64,000 nt of DNA from Paenibacillus methanolicus (GTDB lineage Bacteria; Bacillota; Bacilli; Paenibacillales; Paenibacillaceae): NCBI RefSeq assembly GCF_008124765.1, contig NZ_VNHS01000013.1, positions 124,001 to 188,000 of the forward strand, read 5' to 3'. Below, piece by piece: positions 25,796 through 34,461 of this stretch; the stretch's first letter is position 1, and the number at the start of each line of letters is the position of its first letter. The translations under genes and the position numbers were made by a program. The notes beneath the pieces were generated by a model that was given only the letters and a program-made list of their open reading frames with translations, did not search any database and was not told the DNA's origin.

Positions 25796-26273
25796 ATTGG
25801 TTCGTAGGTTTGGGTTCCCGTGTTGAAAACCGTTTAGGTGATATTATATCACTATTTTAAGGCGGAAGCGCGTTAAAGAAGGATGAAAATTGATAAATAT
25901 TTAACATTTCAAAGCATTTTGTTCACGAATGTTCGCTTTGCGAACTATTTCGAGAAAATGCTGCATCGGAAGCATAAGCTTAGCCATTTTTCATGGAATG
26001 TTCGCTTTGCGATCATAAACGAAAAATTGCGGGCTTCGTAAGCACATGCTTTGCATTTTCGTATTAAATGTTCGCTTTGCGAACGAATTCGAGAAAATGC
26101 TGCATCGGAAGCATAAGCTTAGCCATTATTCACGAAACGTTCGTCGTCCCTATCCTATGATAGCGCCCTTCGGCTTGCGCCTGCAGAAGCGGCGATGCCG
26201 ATCTCTTGCGAATCGCGGCGGCCCAGTGTAGAATGACATCGACATTACCGGACGGATGGGAGGAATTTTCGCG
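25796..26273. other. AT-rich intergenic region carrying a tandem repeat array
   Basis: The 478-bp spacer separates the divergent aminotransferase and AraC-family genes. Its AT-rich left part should hold the minus-strand promoter, but I cannot pick a single clear pair of boxes. Its middle is the 3 x 70-bp array described separately. I see no gene here. Confidence 0.5.
25931..26139. repeat. Three tandem 69-70-bp hairpin repeats
   Basis: GTTCGCTTTGCG starts each unit at 25931, 26000 and 26070. Units 1 and 3 are almost identical (GTTCGCTTTGCGAAC palindrome, then CGAGAAAATGCTGCATCGGA and AGCATAAGCTTAGCCATT). Unit 2 is diverged but keeps the period. The core GGAAGCATAAGCTT matches, in reverse complement, the core of the 67-bp array at 62171-62516. 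Confidence 0.85.
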
Positions 26274-27065
26274 GTGCTACATCTTCCGCCATCAAGTTAT
26301 ATCTTGAAATCCGCCTTTGCTAAAATCGTATGCGAGCCCGGCTGGAAGTGGCAAAAACGCGAAAAGCCGATGGCCAATTACGACCTGTTCTACGTCTGGA
26401 GCGGGGAAGGCGAAGTCATTCTCAACGATGAACCGTTCCAGGTCGGAAAGGGCAGCTGCTTCCTCTTCCGGCCCGGCGACCATACAAGCGCGACGCATAA
26501 TCCCCAGAAACCGCTCATTCTGACGTATATTCACTTCGACGTGAGCGAACCGGCGGCGCTCGTGCCCGAGCCGTACCGCGTCTTGGCCGAGACGATCGAT
26601 TTCGAGCATTTGCTCTCCCGTTACGTCCGGCTGTTCCTCGTGAACACGTACGCGGCCGAGGAAGAAGCGAAACTCATCTTGAAGCAGCTGATGATCCTGC
26701 TCCTTCGCGACGATATAATGGGCACCGGACCGGTGGAACGCAAAGCGAGCAACCAGCTGACCGAGGCGATCCACGAGATCGCGAACTTCATCCGGCAGCA
26801 TCCCGGCGCGGCGCATCGGGTGGAGGACTTGGCTCTTCGCGCGCAGTTGTCGCCGCGTTATTTCTCGATTAAATTCAAAGAGATCGTCGGCGTCTCGGTG
26901 CAGACGTACATGATCCGCACGCGGATCGAACGCGCGCAGCATCTGCTCATGCATGCGGGGATGAACGTGACCGAGGTGGCGGATGCGCTCGGGTATCGAG
27001 ATATCTTCTTCTTCAGCCGCCAATTCAAGCAATATACCGGCAAAAGCCCGTCCGAGGTCAGATAA
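26274..27065 (+). CDS. AraC-family transcriptional regulator
   Basis: 263-residue regulator. An N-terminal cupin (YDLFYVWSGEGEVILNDEPF … LFRPGDHTSATH) is followed by a linker and a C-terminal AraC HTH pair (about 160-263), with VTEVADALGYRDIFFFSRQF and QYTGKSPSEVR. GTG 26274 is preferred because GGGAGG lies 10 bases upstream; ATG 26256 overlaps that site. It probably governs carbon uptake or use, as cupin-AraC proteins of Paenibacillaceae often do, but no target gene lies alongside. Confidence 0.85.
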   Translation: MLHLPPSSYILKSAFAKIVCEPGWKWQKREKPMANYDLFYVWSGEGEVILNDEPFQVGKGSCFLFRPGDHTSATHNPQKPLILTYIHFDVSEPAALVPEPYRVLAETIDFEHLLSRYVRLFLVNTYAAEEEAKLILKQLMILLLRDDIMGTGPVERKASNQLTEAIHEIANFIRQHPGAAHRVEDLALRAQLSPRYFSIKFKEIVGVSVQTYMIRTRIERAQHLLMHAGMNVTEVADALGYRDIFFFSRQFKQYTGKSPSEVR

Positions 27066-27100
27066 ACCTTGGCGGGCTTTTCGTCATTCGCCAAACGGAA

Positions 27101-27733
27101 TTAGTCAAACGGCTGTTGGTGGGCCGGACAGTAGCGGCGCATGAGCTCCAACGTCTCCGCGTCATACTCGCCGCCGCGTTCGAGCAGTCCGCCTTCGACG
27201 GCGTGACGCGGCTTCTCCTTCAAGTTTTGGCCGAACTTGAACTTGCCGATAACGTTGATCGGGTCAATCCGAACAACCGCAACGCCCTTCAGGCGCGGCG
27301 CGTAGTCCGGGTCGTCGGCATCGATCGTTTTGTAGCCGCCTTCCGGCTGGAGCTTGCGCATGAGCGCTTCGAGCGCGAGCGCCTTCTCGCGCGGGTCGTC
27401 GACGATGACGGCCTCGCCGTCGATCCGGACGGATTTGAAGTAGCTCGTCGCCGGACAAGCCATGAGCGGATCGGAGAAATAGGAGGGGATGATCGCATAT
27501 TCCTTGGCGACGGCGAAGGTCACCTTCGATCCCGCGCGCAGCGCCGTCATTTTCTCGCCGATCCGGCTGCCATGAAAATACAGTTTGCCATCGGCATAGG
27601 CGTAGTTAAGCGGCGTGACGATCGGAGCGCCGTCCTCGTCCACCAAACCCAGAAAGCCGAAGCTCATCTCCTCGAGAAACGCCTTCGTGTCTTCCTCTTG
27701 TTCGTCGTGCATCTGAAATTCTTGTCTGCGCAT
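27101..27733 (-). CDS. Pyridoxamine-5'-phosphate-oxidase-like flavoprotein (NimA-like)
   Basis: 210-residue split-barrel protein. The opening MRRQEFQMHDEQEEDTKAFL, the core GFLGLVDEDGAPIVTPLNYA, and YFHGSRIGEKMTALRAGSKV followed by FAVAKEYAIIPSYFSDP are typical of the PNPOx-like family that includes 5-nitroimidazole reductases (NimA) and FMN- or heme-binding proteins. ATG 27733 is chosen; 19 upstream in-frame residues have no ribosome site. It is divergent from the MocR regulator, sharing 117 bp that contains an inverted repeat, and is likely its target. Confidence 0.8.
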   Translation of the reverse strand: MRRQEFQMHDEQEEDTKAFLEEMSFGFLGLVDEDGAPIVTPLNYAYADGKLYFHGSRIGEKMTALRAGSKVTFAVAKEYAIIPSYFSDPLMACPATSYFKSVRIDGEAVIVDDPREKALALEALMRKLQPEGGYKTIDADDPDYAPRLKGVAVVRIDPINVIGKFKFGQNLKEKPRHAVEGGLLERGGEYDAETLELMRRYCPAHQQPFD

Positions 27734-27746
27734 GGCCCCGTCATCC

Positions 27747-27812
27747 TCTCTAGATTCATTTAGTAGCCATCTTAATGCGAATATTGACATTTAAAAAGAT
27801 CCAATCTAGAGT
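27747..27812. promoter_or_regulatory. Divergent promoter region with a paired inverted repeat (MocR operator candidate)
   Basis: CTCTAGATT (27747-27755) and AATCTAGAG (27803-27811) are perfect inverted 9-mers about 56 bp apart, centre to centre. The right copy overlaps the -10 (TAGAGT, 27807-27812) of a plus-strand promoter whose -35 is a perfect TTGACA (27784-27789) with a 17-base spacer. Binding of a MocR dimer at both sites would fit autorepression and control of the divergent gene. Confidence 0.6.
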
Positions 27813-27850
27813 GATTTTAATGTACCAGTTAGGAATAGGGTCGGTGTGCC

Positions 27851-29389
27851 ATGAATGTTCGAACGGGATATGAACGTTATTACGCGGCTTACGGGCGCAA
27901 GACGGAGGCGCTGTACCAGGCGATGCGGGACGCGATCGTCAGCGGCCTCGCGCAGGAAGGAACGCGGCTGCCCTCCAGCCGGGCGGTCGCGGCCGAGTAC
28001 GGGCTGTCGCGGGGAGCGGTGAATCAGGCGTACGATATGCTGTATGCCGACGGCTACGTTCGGACGGAGGCGGGGAGCGGAACGTTCGTCGCCTACCGTC
28101 CGGTTGGCGCACGCGTTACGCGCGCGAAGGATCCGGAAGAGGTCAGATCGGCGGCCATTCGACTATCGGCATGGGGCGAGCGTCTGCAGGCGATCGGCTA
28201 TGCGGAGCAAGCAGGCAAGGAGCCGCGGCCGCGCATTGATTTCGAGACGAACGTTCACGCGCGCGAGCTATTTCCCGAAGCGGAATGGAAAAAAGCCATG
28301 TATGCGGAAGTTAGAGGCGCGGGCGGCAAACAGAATGCGTTGCCGGGCGAAGGCTATTATCCGCTGCGGGAAGCCATTGCCGTCCACTTGAGGCGCGAAC
28401 GCGGCATTCGAGCCGACGCGTCGCGGATCATGCTGACCAACGGTTCGATGCAGGCGATCGGCTTGCTGTCCATGCTGCTCGTGACTCCTGGCGACGCGGT
28501 CGTCATCGAGAATCCGACTTATGCCGGCATCGTCCGCGCGGTTCAAGCGGCGGGCGGCACGCTCCTGCCTGCTCGCGTGGATCGGGAAGGCATCGTGCCG
28601 GAGGAGTGGGACGCGCGTCTGCTGTTCGTAACGCCGACGCGCCATTTTCCGACCGGGGCGGTGCTGTCTTCGGAGCGTCGAATGGCGCTGCTGGACTGGG
28701 CTTCCCGCCAAGGAGCCGTCGTCATCGAGGACGATTACGATAGCACGTTCCGCTGGAGCGGCCGGCCGAACGAGCCGCTCAAGGCGTTGGACCGCGAGGA
28801 CCGCGTCGTCTATATCGGCACGTTCTCCCGCACGATGCTCGGCGAGCAACGGATCGGATACGCGCTTCTGCCGGAGCTGCTCGTGGAGCCGTTTCGTCGG
28901 GCGAAGATGCTGTTCGAGCCTTCGTCCAGCGCGCCTGAAGCCCAGCGGGCTTTGGCCGCGTTCATCGCCAGCGGCGCTTACGACCGCCATATCCGGAACA
29001 TCCGGCGGGTGAGCGGGCGGCGATTGCACCGGCTTCGTCGCGAGATGAGCAAGCGGCTTGCCCGCTGGTTCGCGTTCGTGGATACGGACGCCGGGCTGCA
29101 TTTGTTTGCCTATTGGACCGGATTGCCGGGGGATTACGATCGACTGCGGGAGGCGTGCGGGAAGATAGGCATTCGGTGGGCGGACGGCTCGCGGTTCTGG
29201 GTCGAGCACATGCTGGCAGGTGCGCCGGGTCGGACACCCGTTGAGCGGGAGGATGGCGGGCAGGAAGGTCCGGACACACGGTGCGCGCTGTTCGGCTTTG
29301 CGCATTTGAGCGAAGATCTGATCGCGGAAGGCGTCGCCGGCATCGAAGCTGCCGCGATTGCGTTATTCGGCGGCAGCGGCCGCGAATAA
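27851..29389 (+). CDS. MocR/GabR-type regulator with altered PLP-lysine site
   Basis: 512-residue fusion of a GntR winged HTH (residues about 12-78: LPSSRAVAAEYGLSRGAVNQ … GYVRTEAGSGTFV) to an aminotransferase-like fold. These regulators normally bind PLP through a Lys in GTFSKxLxPxLRxGY. Here the segment is GTFSRTMLGEQRIGY, so the Schiff-base Lys is Arg327 (codon CGC, 28829-28831) and the following Pro is also lost. The PLP-nitrogen Asp (EDDYDSTFRW) and the phosphate-site Arg (RIGY) remain. It may bind PLP non-covalently or another effector. The start ATG has no strong GGAGG site. Confidence 0.85.
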   Translation: MNVRTGYERYYAAYGRKTEALYQAMRDAIVSGLAQEGTRLPSSRAVAAEYGLSRGAVNQAYDMLYADGYVRTEAGSGTFVAYRPVGARVTRAKDPEEVRSAAIRLSAWGERLQAIGYAEQAGKEPRPRIDFETNVHARELFPEAEWKKAMYAEVRGAGGKQNALPGEGYYPLREAIAVHLRRERGIRADASRIMLTNGSMQAIGLLSMLLVTPGDAVVIENPTYAGIVRAVQAAGGTLLPARVDREGIVPEEWDARLLFVTPTRHFPTGAVLSSERRMALLDWASRQGAVVIEDDYDSTFRWSGRPNEPLKALDREDRVVYIGTFSRTMLGEQRIGYALLPELLVEPFRRAKMLFEPSSSAPEAQRALAAFIASGAYDRHIRNIRRVSGRRLHRLRREMSKRLARWFAFVDTDAGLHLFAYWTGLPGDYDRLREACGKIGIRWADGSRFWVEHMLAGAPGRTPVEREDGGQEGPDTRCALFGFAHLSEDLIAEGVAGIEAAAIALFGGSGRE

Positions 29390-29390
29390 G

Positions 29391-29453
29391 AAAGCCGCCT
29401 GAACGGCGAGCAACCCGGGACAACCGGGTTATCTGCGTTCAGGCGGCTTTTTG
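29391..29453. terminator. Bidirectional terminator between mocR-like gene and psd
   Basis: AAAGCCGCCTGAACG and CGTTCAGGCGGCTTT form a 15-bp perfect outer stem, with an inner AACCCGG/CCGGGTT arm. It lies between two converging genes. Confidence 0.9.
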
Positions 29454-29486
29454 CGTGCAACGTAGGAATAAGGGATGGGGGCTTGC

Positions 29487-30284
29487 TTAATTGTCGACCA
29501 GTACGCCGAGCCGTTCGCCCATCCGTACTTTCAGCCCGACCTTCAAATCCTCGCGCGGGATGAAACTGTCGTCCTCGGCGAGGAGCACGACGGTGGAGCC
29601 GAATTCGAAGTAGGCAAGCTCGTCGCCTTTCTCGACCTGGTCGCGGCGCGGTTCGACGTATTTGATGCTGCTGACGTTCATGGCGCCAACCTTGACGACG
29701 GCCATCTCGCCCGCGGAGGTGCGAATATACGTAATGAGTCGCTCGTTGCGGCTGAGTACGCGTTTCATGTGGCGAAGGCCGAACTCGTTAACCGGGTAAA
29801 CCTTGCCCGGTACGTGCTCGCGCTCGACGATGGCGCCGGTCACGGGCGTATGGATGCGATGATAATCCGTCGGGCTCAAGTAGAGCACGAGATAATAGCC
29901 ATGCTTGTAGTTCTCGGTCCGAGGCGAACGGTTGAGCAGCTCGTCCACCGTGTAATCTTGGCCTTTCACGTTCAGTATGGTGCCGGCTTCGATCGGTCCC
30001 GCTCCCGTAATAAGCGCATCTACGGGACTAGCGACCGCTTCGGCCGCGGCGTCGATGATGCGCATGCCGGGCTTCAGCCTACGGGTGAAAAATTCGTTCA
30101 GCGAGCTATATTCATGCATTGCCTTCTCGGCTTCTTCCACGCGGATGCCGTACATGGCAGCGAATTTCGGTATAAAGCGCCGGCTGGCAGACGATTGCGC
30201 GAATCGTCCGGTTATTTGCGAGATCCATTTGCGGGAGCTAAGCTCGGTCATGGATCGGAGCAGCCATTTGGTCATGCCCGTCAT
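29487..30284 (-). CDS. psd: Phosphatidylserine decarboxylase proenzyme
   Basis: 265-residue membrane-associated enzyme that makes phosphatidylethanolamine from phosphatidylserine. The self-cleavage site FGST is present, with Ser230 becoming the pyruvoyl group and leaving a 36-residue alpha chain. The catalytic His region is YLSPTDYHRIHTPVTG. The N-terminus (MTKWLLRSM…) is amphipathic. Start ATG 30284 has an AGGAAGGA site; ATG at the fourth codon is an alternative. No pssA lies next to it. Confidence 0.93.
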   Translation of the reverse strand: MTGMTKWLLRSMTELSSRKWISQITGRFAQSSASRRFIPKFAAMYGIRVEEAEKAMHEYSSLNEFFTRRLKPGMRIIDAAAEAVASPVDALITGAGPIEAGTILNVKGQDYTVDELLNRSPRTENYKHGYYLVLYLSPTDYHRIHTPVTGAIVEREHVPGKVYPVNEFGLRHMKRVLSRNERLITYIRTSAGEMAVVKVGAMNVSSIKYVEPRRDQVEKGDELAYFEFGSTVVLLAEDDSFIPREDLKVGLKVRMGERLGVLVDN

Positions 30285-30569
30285 TCACGTCCTTCCTATG
30301 TTCAAACGCTGATGCTTGTCGTACTTCGACTAGTTTGACATATCGCGAATGTTTAATCAATACATTCTGGGACTTGATCGCGCCCGGAATGGGTAATCCA
30401 ATGTTTGGATGTATACGGAATTAATGGTCGATGACGCGTCTTCCATGCGATGTCCAGCCGTTATGGCGACCGGTAGGTTTAGCGCATATAGCCGTCGTGC
30501 TCCCCTCGAACGTAACGAAGGTTTGTACCGCAATGCTTTTGCCTATGCTGGCTGGTAGAGGTGATCGGC
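30285..30569. other. Intergenic region between psd and a small membrane-protein gene
   Basis: The 285-bp divergent spacer must hold promoters for both genes. A TTGACA at 30335-30340 on the plus strand has no good -10 at the right distance. A 76-codon frame at 30431-30661 overlaps the next gene and has no support. Confidence 0.4.
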
Positions 30570-30860
30570 ATGGAATGGCTGGTTGTGATCGGCACCGTGA
30601 TCGGCGGGGCCTTGGTTTGGTTATTGCGAAAGCTGGGCGGAACGTGGCGGTTGGGCGCTAATCTCGCGGCGCTGCTCGCCTATGTGGCCGTCGTGGCGAT
30701 CGGCGGCGGCAAGGTGATCGAAATCATCGTGGACGACGAGGTGCTGATGACCACGGTGCACGAAATTTTTCTGAACGAGTTATTTCTGGCGGGGGCGGGT
30801 TATTTGGCGTTATTCGGACTTAGCCGGCTGCTGGAGTCGATGGGCAAACGAGCGAGATAG
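30570..30860 (+). CDS. Small integral membrane protein of unknown function
   Basis: 96-residue protein with three hydrophobic segments (residues about 1-20, 29-48 and 68-88), joined by a basic loop (LLRKLGGTWR) and an acidic one (IIVDDEVLMTTVHEIF). ATG 30570 follows AGAGGTGA; an in-frame GTG at 30561 overlaps that site. I recognise no family. Confidence 0.65.
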   Translation: MEWLVVIGTVIGGALVWLLRKLGGTWRLGANLAALLAYVAVVAIGGGKVIEIIVDDEVLMTTVHEIFLNELFLAGAGYLALFGLSRLLESMGKRAR

Positions 30861-31012
30861 ACGCGCGGGCCGGTCGGCGGGTTTGATAGATCTGGAGGGA
30901 GAATCGGGATAAAAGCCGAACTCTGCCGGCCTATAGGGAGCCGCCGTTTCCATATGATGGACAGCTTCGTAAGCTAAACTAGCTAGCTATGCGAGAAGGA
31001 GCTGATCCCGAC

Positions 31013-32179
31013 ATGACACGTCCTCGCATCGCATTTGTCACGCCAGGCGCTTTTCCGCTGCCTTCGCCGAACGGCGGTTCGGTGGAGCGCGTCGTGGAGA
31101 AGCTCGTGCCGCGGCTGGTGCCGACGATTGATGCGACCATCTACGGCCGTACCGGCAGGTCGCTGTCCCGGAGCGGGATGCTGAATGGGGCGCGCTGCAT
31201 CCGTTATCCGGCGGCCGATAAGCGCAAATACACAGCGCATGTGCAAGCGGCCCTTAAGCGTCTGGAGCCGGACATAATCGAGGTGGAGAACCGGCCGATG
31301 TACGTGCTGCGACTGAAGCGAAAGCGTCCGAAAAGCCGGATTTGGCTGCATCTGCACTCTTCTACCTTTATTACTGGCAAAGCCATTACCCGTTCCAACC
31401 TGGAACGAAGCTTCACCCTTGCCGAGCGGATTATCGTCAACAGCGAGTTTCTTCGCGAAGACGTCATACGCAGGGTGCCAGGTGCAGCCGGCAAAGTCAG
31501 CGTCGTCCACCCCGGCGTGGACATCGAACGATTCCCGTCTCAGTATACGCCGGAAGGGGCGGCAAGGCGCCAAGCGCTTCGAGCGGCGAGAGGCTGGGAA
31601 GGGCGCAGCGTCGTCATGTTTCTCGGCCGGCTTATTCCCATTAAAGGCGTGCATCACATTCTTCGCATCCTGCCCCGGCTGATCGAGCAGCATCCTTCCG
31701 TGCTGCTGGTCATCGTGGGCGGCGCCTTCTACGGTTCGAAGCGCACGACGGCATACACGCGAAAGCTGCAACGAATGGGCGCCAAGTTTCGGAAACACGT
31801 CAGTTTCGTCCCTTATGTGCCGCATACGGAGGTGCCCGATTGGTTCATCGCCGCGGACATCGCGGTCGTGCCTTCCGCGAACCGGGAGGCGTTCGGACTC
31901 GTCAACGTCGAAGCGATGTCCTCCGGATTGCCCGTCGTCGCCACCCGCGCGGGCGGGATGAAGGAGATCATTGAAGACGGAGTGACCGGCTATCTCGTCT
32001 CGCCGGAGAACGTCGAAGATGAATTGGAGCAGCGACTGCTGGAGCTGATGCGAAGCGACGACCTGCGTCTGTTCATGGGATTGAAGAGCCGGGAACGGGT
32101 AGAGAACGCGTTTACGTGGGAGCATTCCGCCCAGCGCTGGTTGGCATTGCTGAGGGAGAGCGGATTCGGACACGTGTAG
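31013..32179 (+). CDS. GT4-family glycosyltransferase (CotSA-like)
   Basis: 388-residue GT-B glycosyltransferase. The N-domain starts RIAFVTPGAFPLPSPNGGSV with a Gly-rich acceptor-domain loop. The C-domain has FLGRLIPIKGVHHIL, VVPSANREAFGLVNVEAM with the E-x7-E nucleotide-sugar motif, and GLPVVATRAGGMKEII. The opening resembles CotSA/YtxN of Bacillus, which glycosylates spore coat material, but this is an inference from memory. ATG 31013 is preferred, 11 bases after AAGGAG; an upstream in-frame ATG at 30989 overlaps that site. It stands alone. Confidence 0.85.
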   Translation: MTRPRIAFVTPGAFPLPSPNGGSVERVVEKLVPRLVPTIDATIYGRTGRSLSRSGMLNGARCIRYPAADKRKYTAHVQAALKRLEPDIIEVENRPMYVLRLKRKRPKSRIWLHLHSSTFITGKAITRSNLERSFTLAERIIVNSEFLREDVIRRVPGAAGKVSVVHPGVDIERFPSQYTPEGAARRQALRAARGWEGRSVVMFLGRLIPIKGVHHILRILPRLIEQHPSVLLVIVGGAFYGSKRTTAYTRKLQRMGAKFRKHVSFVPYVPHTEVPDWFIAADIAVVPSANREAFGLVNVEAMSSGLPVVATRAGGMKEIIEDGVTGYLVSPENVEDELEQRLLELMRSDDLRLFMGLKSRERVENAFTWEHSAQRWLALLRESGFGHV

Positions 32180-32243
32180 CTGTTATGCGATGTTAGAGAG
32201 ACTCTCCTTAGCGTAATTATAGGCGGCGCTTGCATTTTGGGTC

Positions 32244-32272
32244 TTGCTTCCAGTAAGGTCGTACGTTATGAT
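32244..32272 (+). promoter_or_regulatory. Sigma-A promoter ahead of a terminated leader
   Basis: TTGCTT (32244-32249), a 17-base spacer, and TATGAT (32267-32272). The transcript would run into the hairpin at 32315-32364 before the stalk-domain gene. Confidence 0.65.
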
Positions 32273-32314
32273 GAGAGGAACATAGGTATATCGTTATAGG
32301 ACTACGGACAGGAA

Positions 32315-32364
32315 GCACCTGCTGATAGGCTCGTTTTGAGCGTATTGGCAGGTGTTTTTTTTGT
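32315..32364 (+). terminator. Leader terminator or attenuator before the stalk-domain gene
   Basis: CACCTGC and GCAGGTG pair across a loop that itself contains GCTCGTTTTGAGC, and eight T residues follow. It lies between a good promoter and the gene at 32406, as at 10014-10117. Both leaders share GGAAGCACCT on the ascending arm. Confidence 0.75.
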
Positions 32365-32405
32365 CATTATATGTCGCTATAGGAAAGAAGTGGTGATAGA
32401 ATGTG

Positions 32406-33461
32406 ATGGAGGATTTTGAAAGAGATTTGTATGGAATGAATGGATTTCGGGATCGGAAGCTATCGACGTTGGCGTATTTCGTAGTTGAAACCTTAGGTAG
32501 CGGTGGAAGGGGGATCCGAGTCAAGCAACGATGGCGGGCGGTCGTGCCGTGGATTCTCCTCGCGGCATCCATGGTGTTCATGGCCGGCGCGGAGGCTGCT
32601 CCGCGGTCGATCGCGTTGAACGTTGACGGGACGCATGTGCCTGCCAGCGCTGCAGCTGAAGCGCCGTACATCAACACGGATGGGCGTAATCTTGTTTCCT
32701 TGCGCCATATTCGCCAAGCGTTGGATGGGGTTCAAGTCAGCTATGACGAGAAGACGAAACGAGCTAAGTTAACTTCGACTACGAAGAAGATAGAAGTGCC
32801 GATCGGCCAGAAGCATTTGATGGTGGATGGGAAGAAAATGGTCATGGATACGGTCGCGTCCGCACGCAACGGCGTTACCTATTTGCCCGCTCGAGCGATC
32901 GGGGAGGCGTTGGGGTACAAGGTGCAGTGGTATGCGAGGACGGAGACCGTGTACTTTATTTCCGCGAAGGCAAATAACTATGCGCGCTATCGGCTGGTTC
33001 AGGCGAAGCCGCTGCCGGTCACGGTCGCATCCGGCGGGTTTAGCGCGACGGTGAGCAAGTTCGAGATTTACCCGATCGACTCGGCAGAAGCCAGGAACAT
33101 GCAGAAGCACTATGAGCTTTCTTATTTCGGGACGCCCTATTATTTGGCTAACGTACATCTGACGTTGAGCAATGAGTCCGATAAGAGCATTGGGTTCGAC
33201 TATCAGGACTTTACGCCGAAGTTTGCCTTTCTGATCAATAACGACAAGAGAGTCGCGCTTCCGGCCACTTCGGTCAAAAAGGAATACCTTCAGGCTTTGA
33301 ATAGCCCTGATCTACTCATGGCATGGCGGCTGGAGGCAGGGAAGAGCCTGACAACCCATGCCGCTTTCGTTCTCACCCAAAAGAACATCGAGTCGATTGA
33401 TTTTATGGTCGAGGCTAACAGTGGGAAGGCGTCGGCGTTATTAGCCCAACTAGGAAAATAG
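32406..33461 (+). CDS. Secreted stalk-domain (copper amine oxidase N-like) protein
   Basis: 351 residues from ATG 32406. A hydrophobic stretch at about 45-65 (RAVVPWILLAASMVFMAGAEA) is a signal peptide or anchor. Next comes a stalk domain of the copper-amine-oxidase-N type (PF07833): INTDGRNLVSLRHIRQALDG, then GVTYLPARAIGEALGYKVQW. The C-terminal half is an all-beta domain of unknown type. The start is uncertain: ATG 32406 lacks a good site and gives an unusually long pre-signal segment, while a strong GGAAGGGGG at 32505-32513 has no in-frame ATG, GTG or TTG behind it. Confidence 0.75.
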   Translation: MEDFERDLYGMNGFRDRKLSTLAYFVVETLGSGGRGIRVKQRWRAVVPWILLAASMVFMAGAEAAPRSIALNVDGTHVPASAAAEAPYINTDGRNLVSLRHIRQALDGVQVSYDEKTKRAKLTSTTKKIEVPIGQKHLMVDGKKMVMDTVASARNGVTYLPARAIGEALGYKVQWYARTETVYFISAKANNYARYRLVQAKPLPVTVASGGFSATVSKFEIYPIDSAEARNMQKHYELSYFGTPYYLANVHLTLSNESDKSIGFDYQDFTPKFAFLINNDKRVALPATSVKKEYLQALNSPDLLMAWRLEAGKSLTTHAAFVLTQKNIESIDFMVEANSGKASALLAQLGK

Positions 33462-33526
33462 GCGTCGGTTAACTACATAACGGGGTTCTTCGGTATTAGA
33501 ACCGCCAATTCGAGAGGATGAACGGT

Positions 33527-34453
33527 ATGAAGAAATCATTGAAGGCAGTCACCGCGGCAGCTCTGCTTGCTGCGACAGTTGGGGCGATGGGGGCAGGTCA
33601 AGTTTCTGCTAAGACCACTATCGTGAGCTCCGATATGCCAGTAAAAGTTCTTTATAATGCTAGACAAATTTCAGGGGATGTGGATCTGAAAGTAGTTGAT
33701 GGTGCTGTATTGGTTCCGATTCGTTTTATTAGTGAGAAGATCGGAGCAAAGATCACGCTAGAAGGGAAGGAAGTCACGATTTCTAACGGAAAGACAGTCG
33801 TGCAAGTCACCATCGGGTCGAGGACGGCAGTTGTAGGCGGGAAAAGTAAAGCGTTGAATGCGAAGGTTATTTCCGAGAATGGCCGTACTCTCGTTCCGCT
33901 GCAGGCCGTGGCTGGACTTGGAATTGCTGTCGAGTGGGACAGTATGACTAGATATGTGTGGGTAGGGCATAAGAACGTTCCAGAACTAAAAGATGAGGAA
34001 CCTAAACCAACTGCACTCAAACCGTATCTAAACTATTACAAAAATGACGGATGGATGCTTAATTTAACAGAACCTGCAACAAATACGACCACCATTATCG
34101 ATCAAACTTCATTTCCATTTAAGATTGGAAATCGTGTTTTTTATAGATTTGATTTGTCATTCAATGATAGAAATGAAACCTACATTAAAGCAACCACAAC
34201 AGATAAAGGCATTATGGTAACACCTCTATATTTCTTGACAACTGATGGAAGGCTTCTGTTCCGGGACGCATTAGATAAACTTCGTGTTTCTAATGGGGAT
34301 TTTCGGACACATTTTTACCCTATCATTTCGGAAAGAGATAAGTATCTTCTTAACAACGCTAATTATAAAAAATTTTCACTCAAGCAAGTAAGCTATATTC
34401 AATTATTTGCAACATATGATAGCTTTATTTTTTTGAAAAATCCTTGGAGGTAG
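33527..34453 (+). CDS. Secreted stalk-domain protein with AT-rich 3' part
   Basis: 308-residue protein. The signal peptide is MKKSLKAVTAAALLAATVGA…VSAK. The stalk domain (residues about 40-150) has VDGAVLVPIRFISEKIGAKI and ENGRTLVPLQAVAGLG…VEW. The C-terminal half (about 165-308) is rich in Asn, Thr and aromatic residues with no known match. Its DNA is clearly richer in A+T than the genome around it. ATG 33527 is used, 9 bases after AGAGG. The stop overlaps the GGAGG of the giant gene, so the two are probably co-translated. Confidence 0.8.
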   Translation: MKKSLKAVTAAALLAATVGAMGAGQVSAKTTIVSSDMPVKVLYNARQISGDVDLKVVDGAVLVPIRFISEKIGAKITLEGKEVTISNGKTVVQVTIGSRTAVVGGKSKALNAKVISENGRTLVPLQAVAGLGIAVEWDSMTRYVWVGHKNVPELKDEEPKPTALKPYLNYYKNDGWMLNLTEPATNTTTIIDQTSFPFKIGNRVFYRFDLSFNDRNETYIKATTTDKGIMVTPLYFLTTDGRLLFRDALDKLRVSNGDFRTHFYPIISERDKYLLNNANYKKFSLKQVSYIQLFATYDSFIFLKNPWR

Positions 34454-34461
34454 GATAGCTT

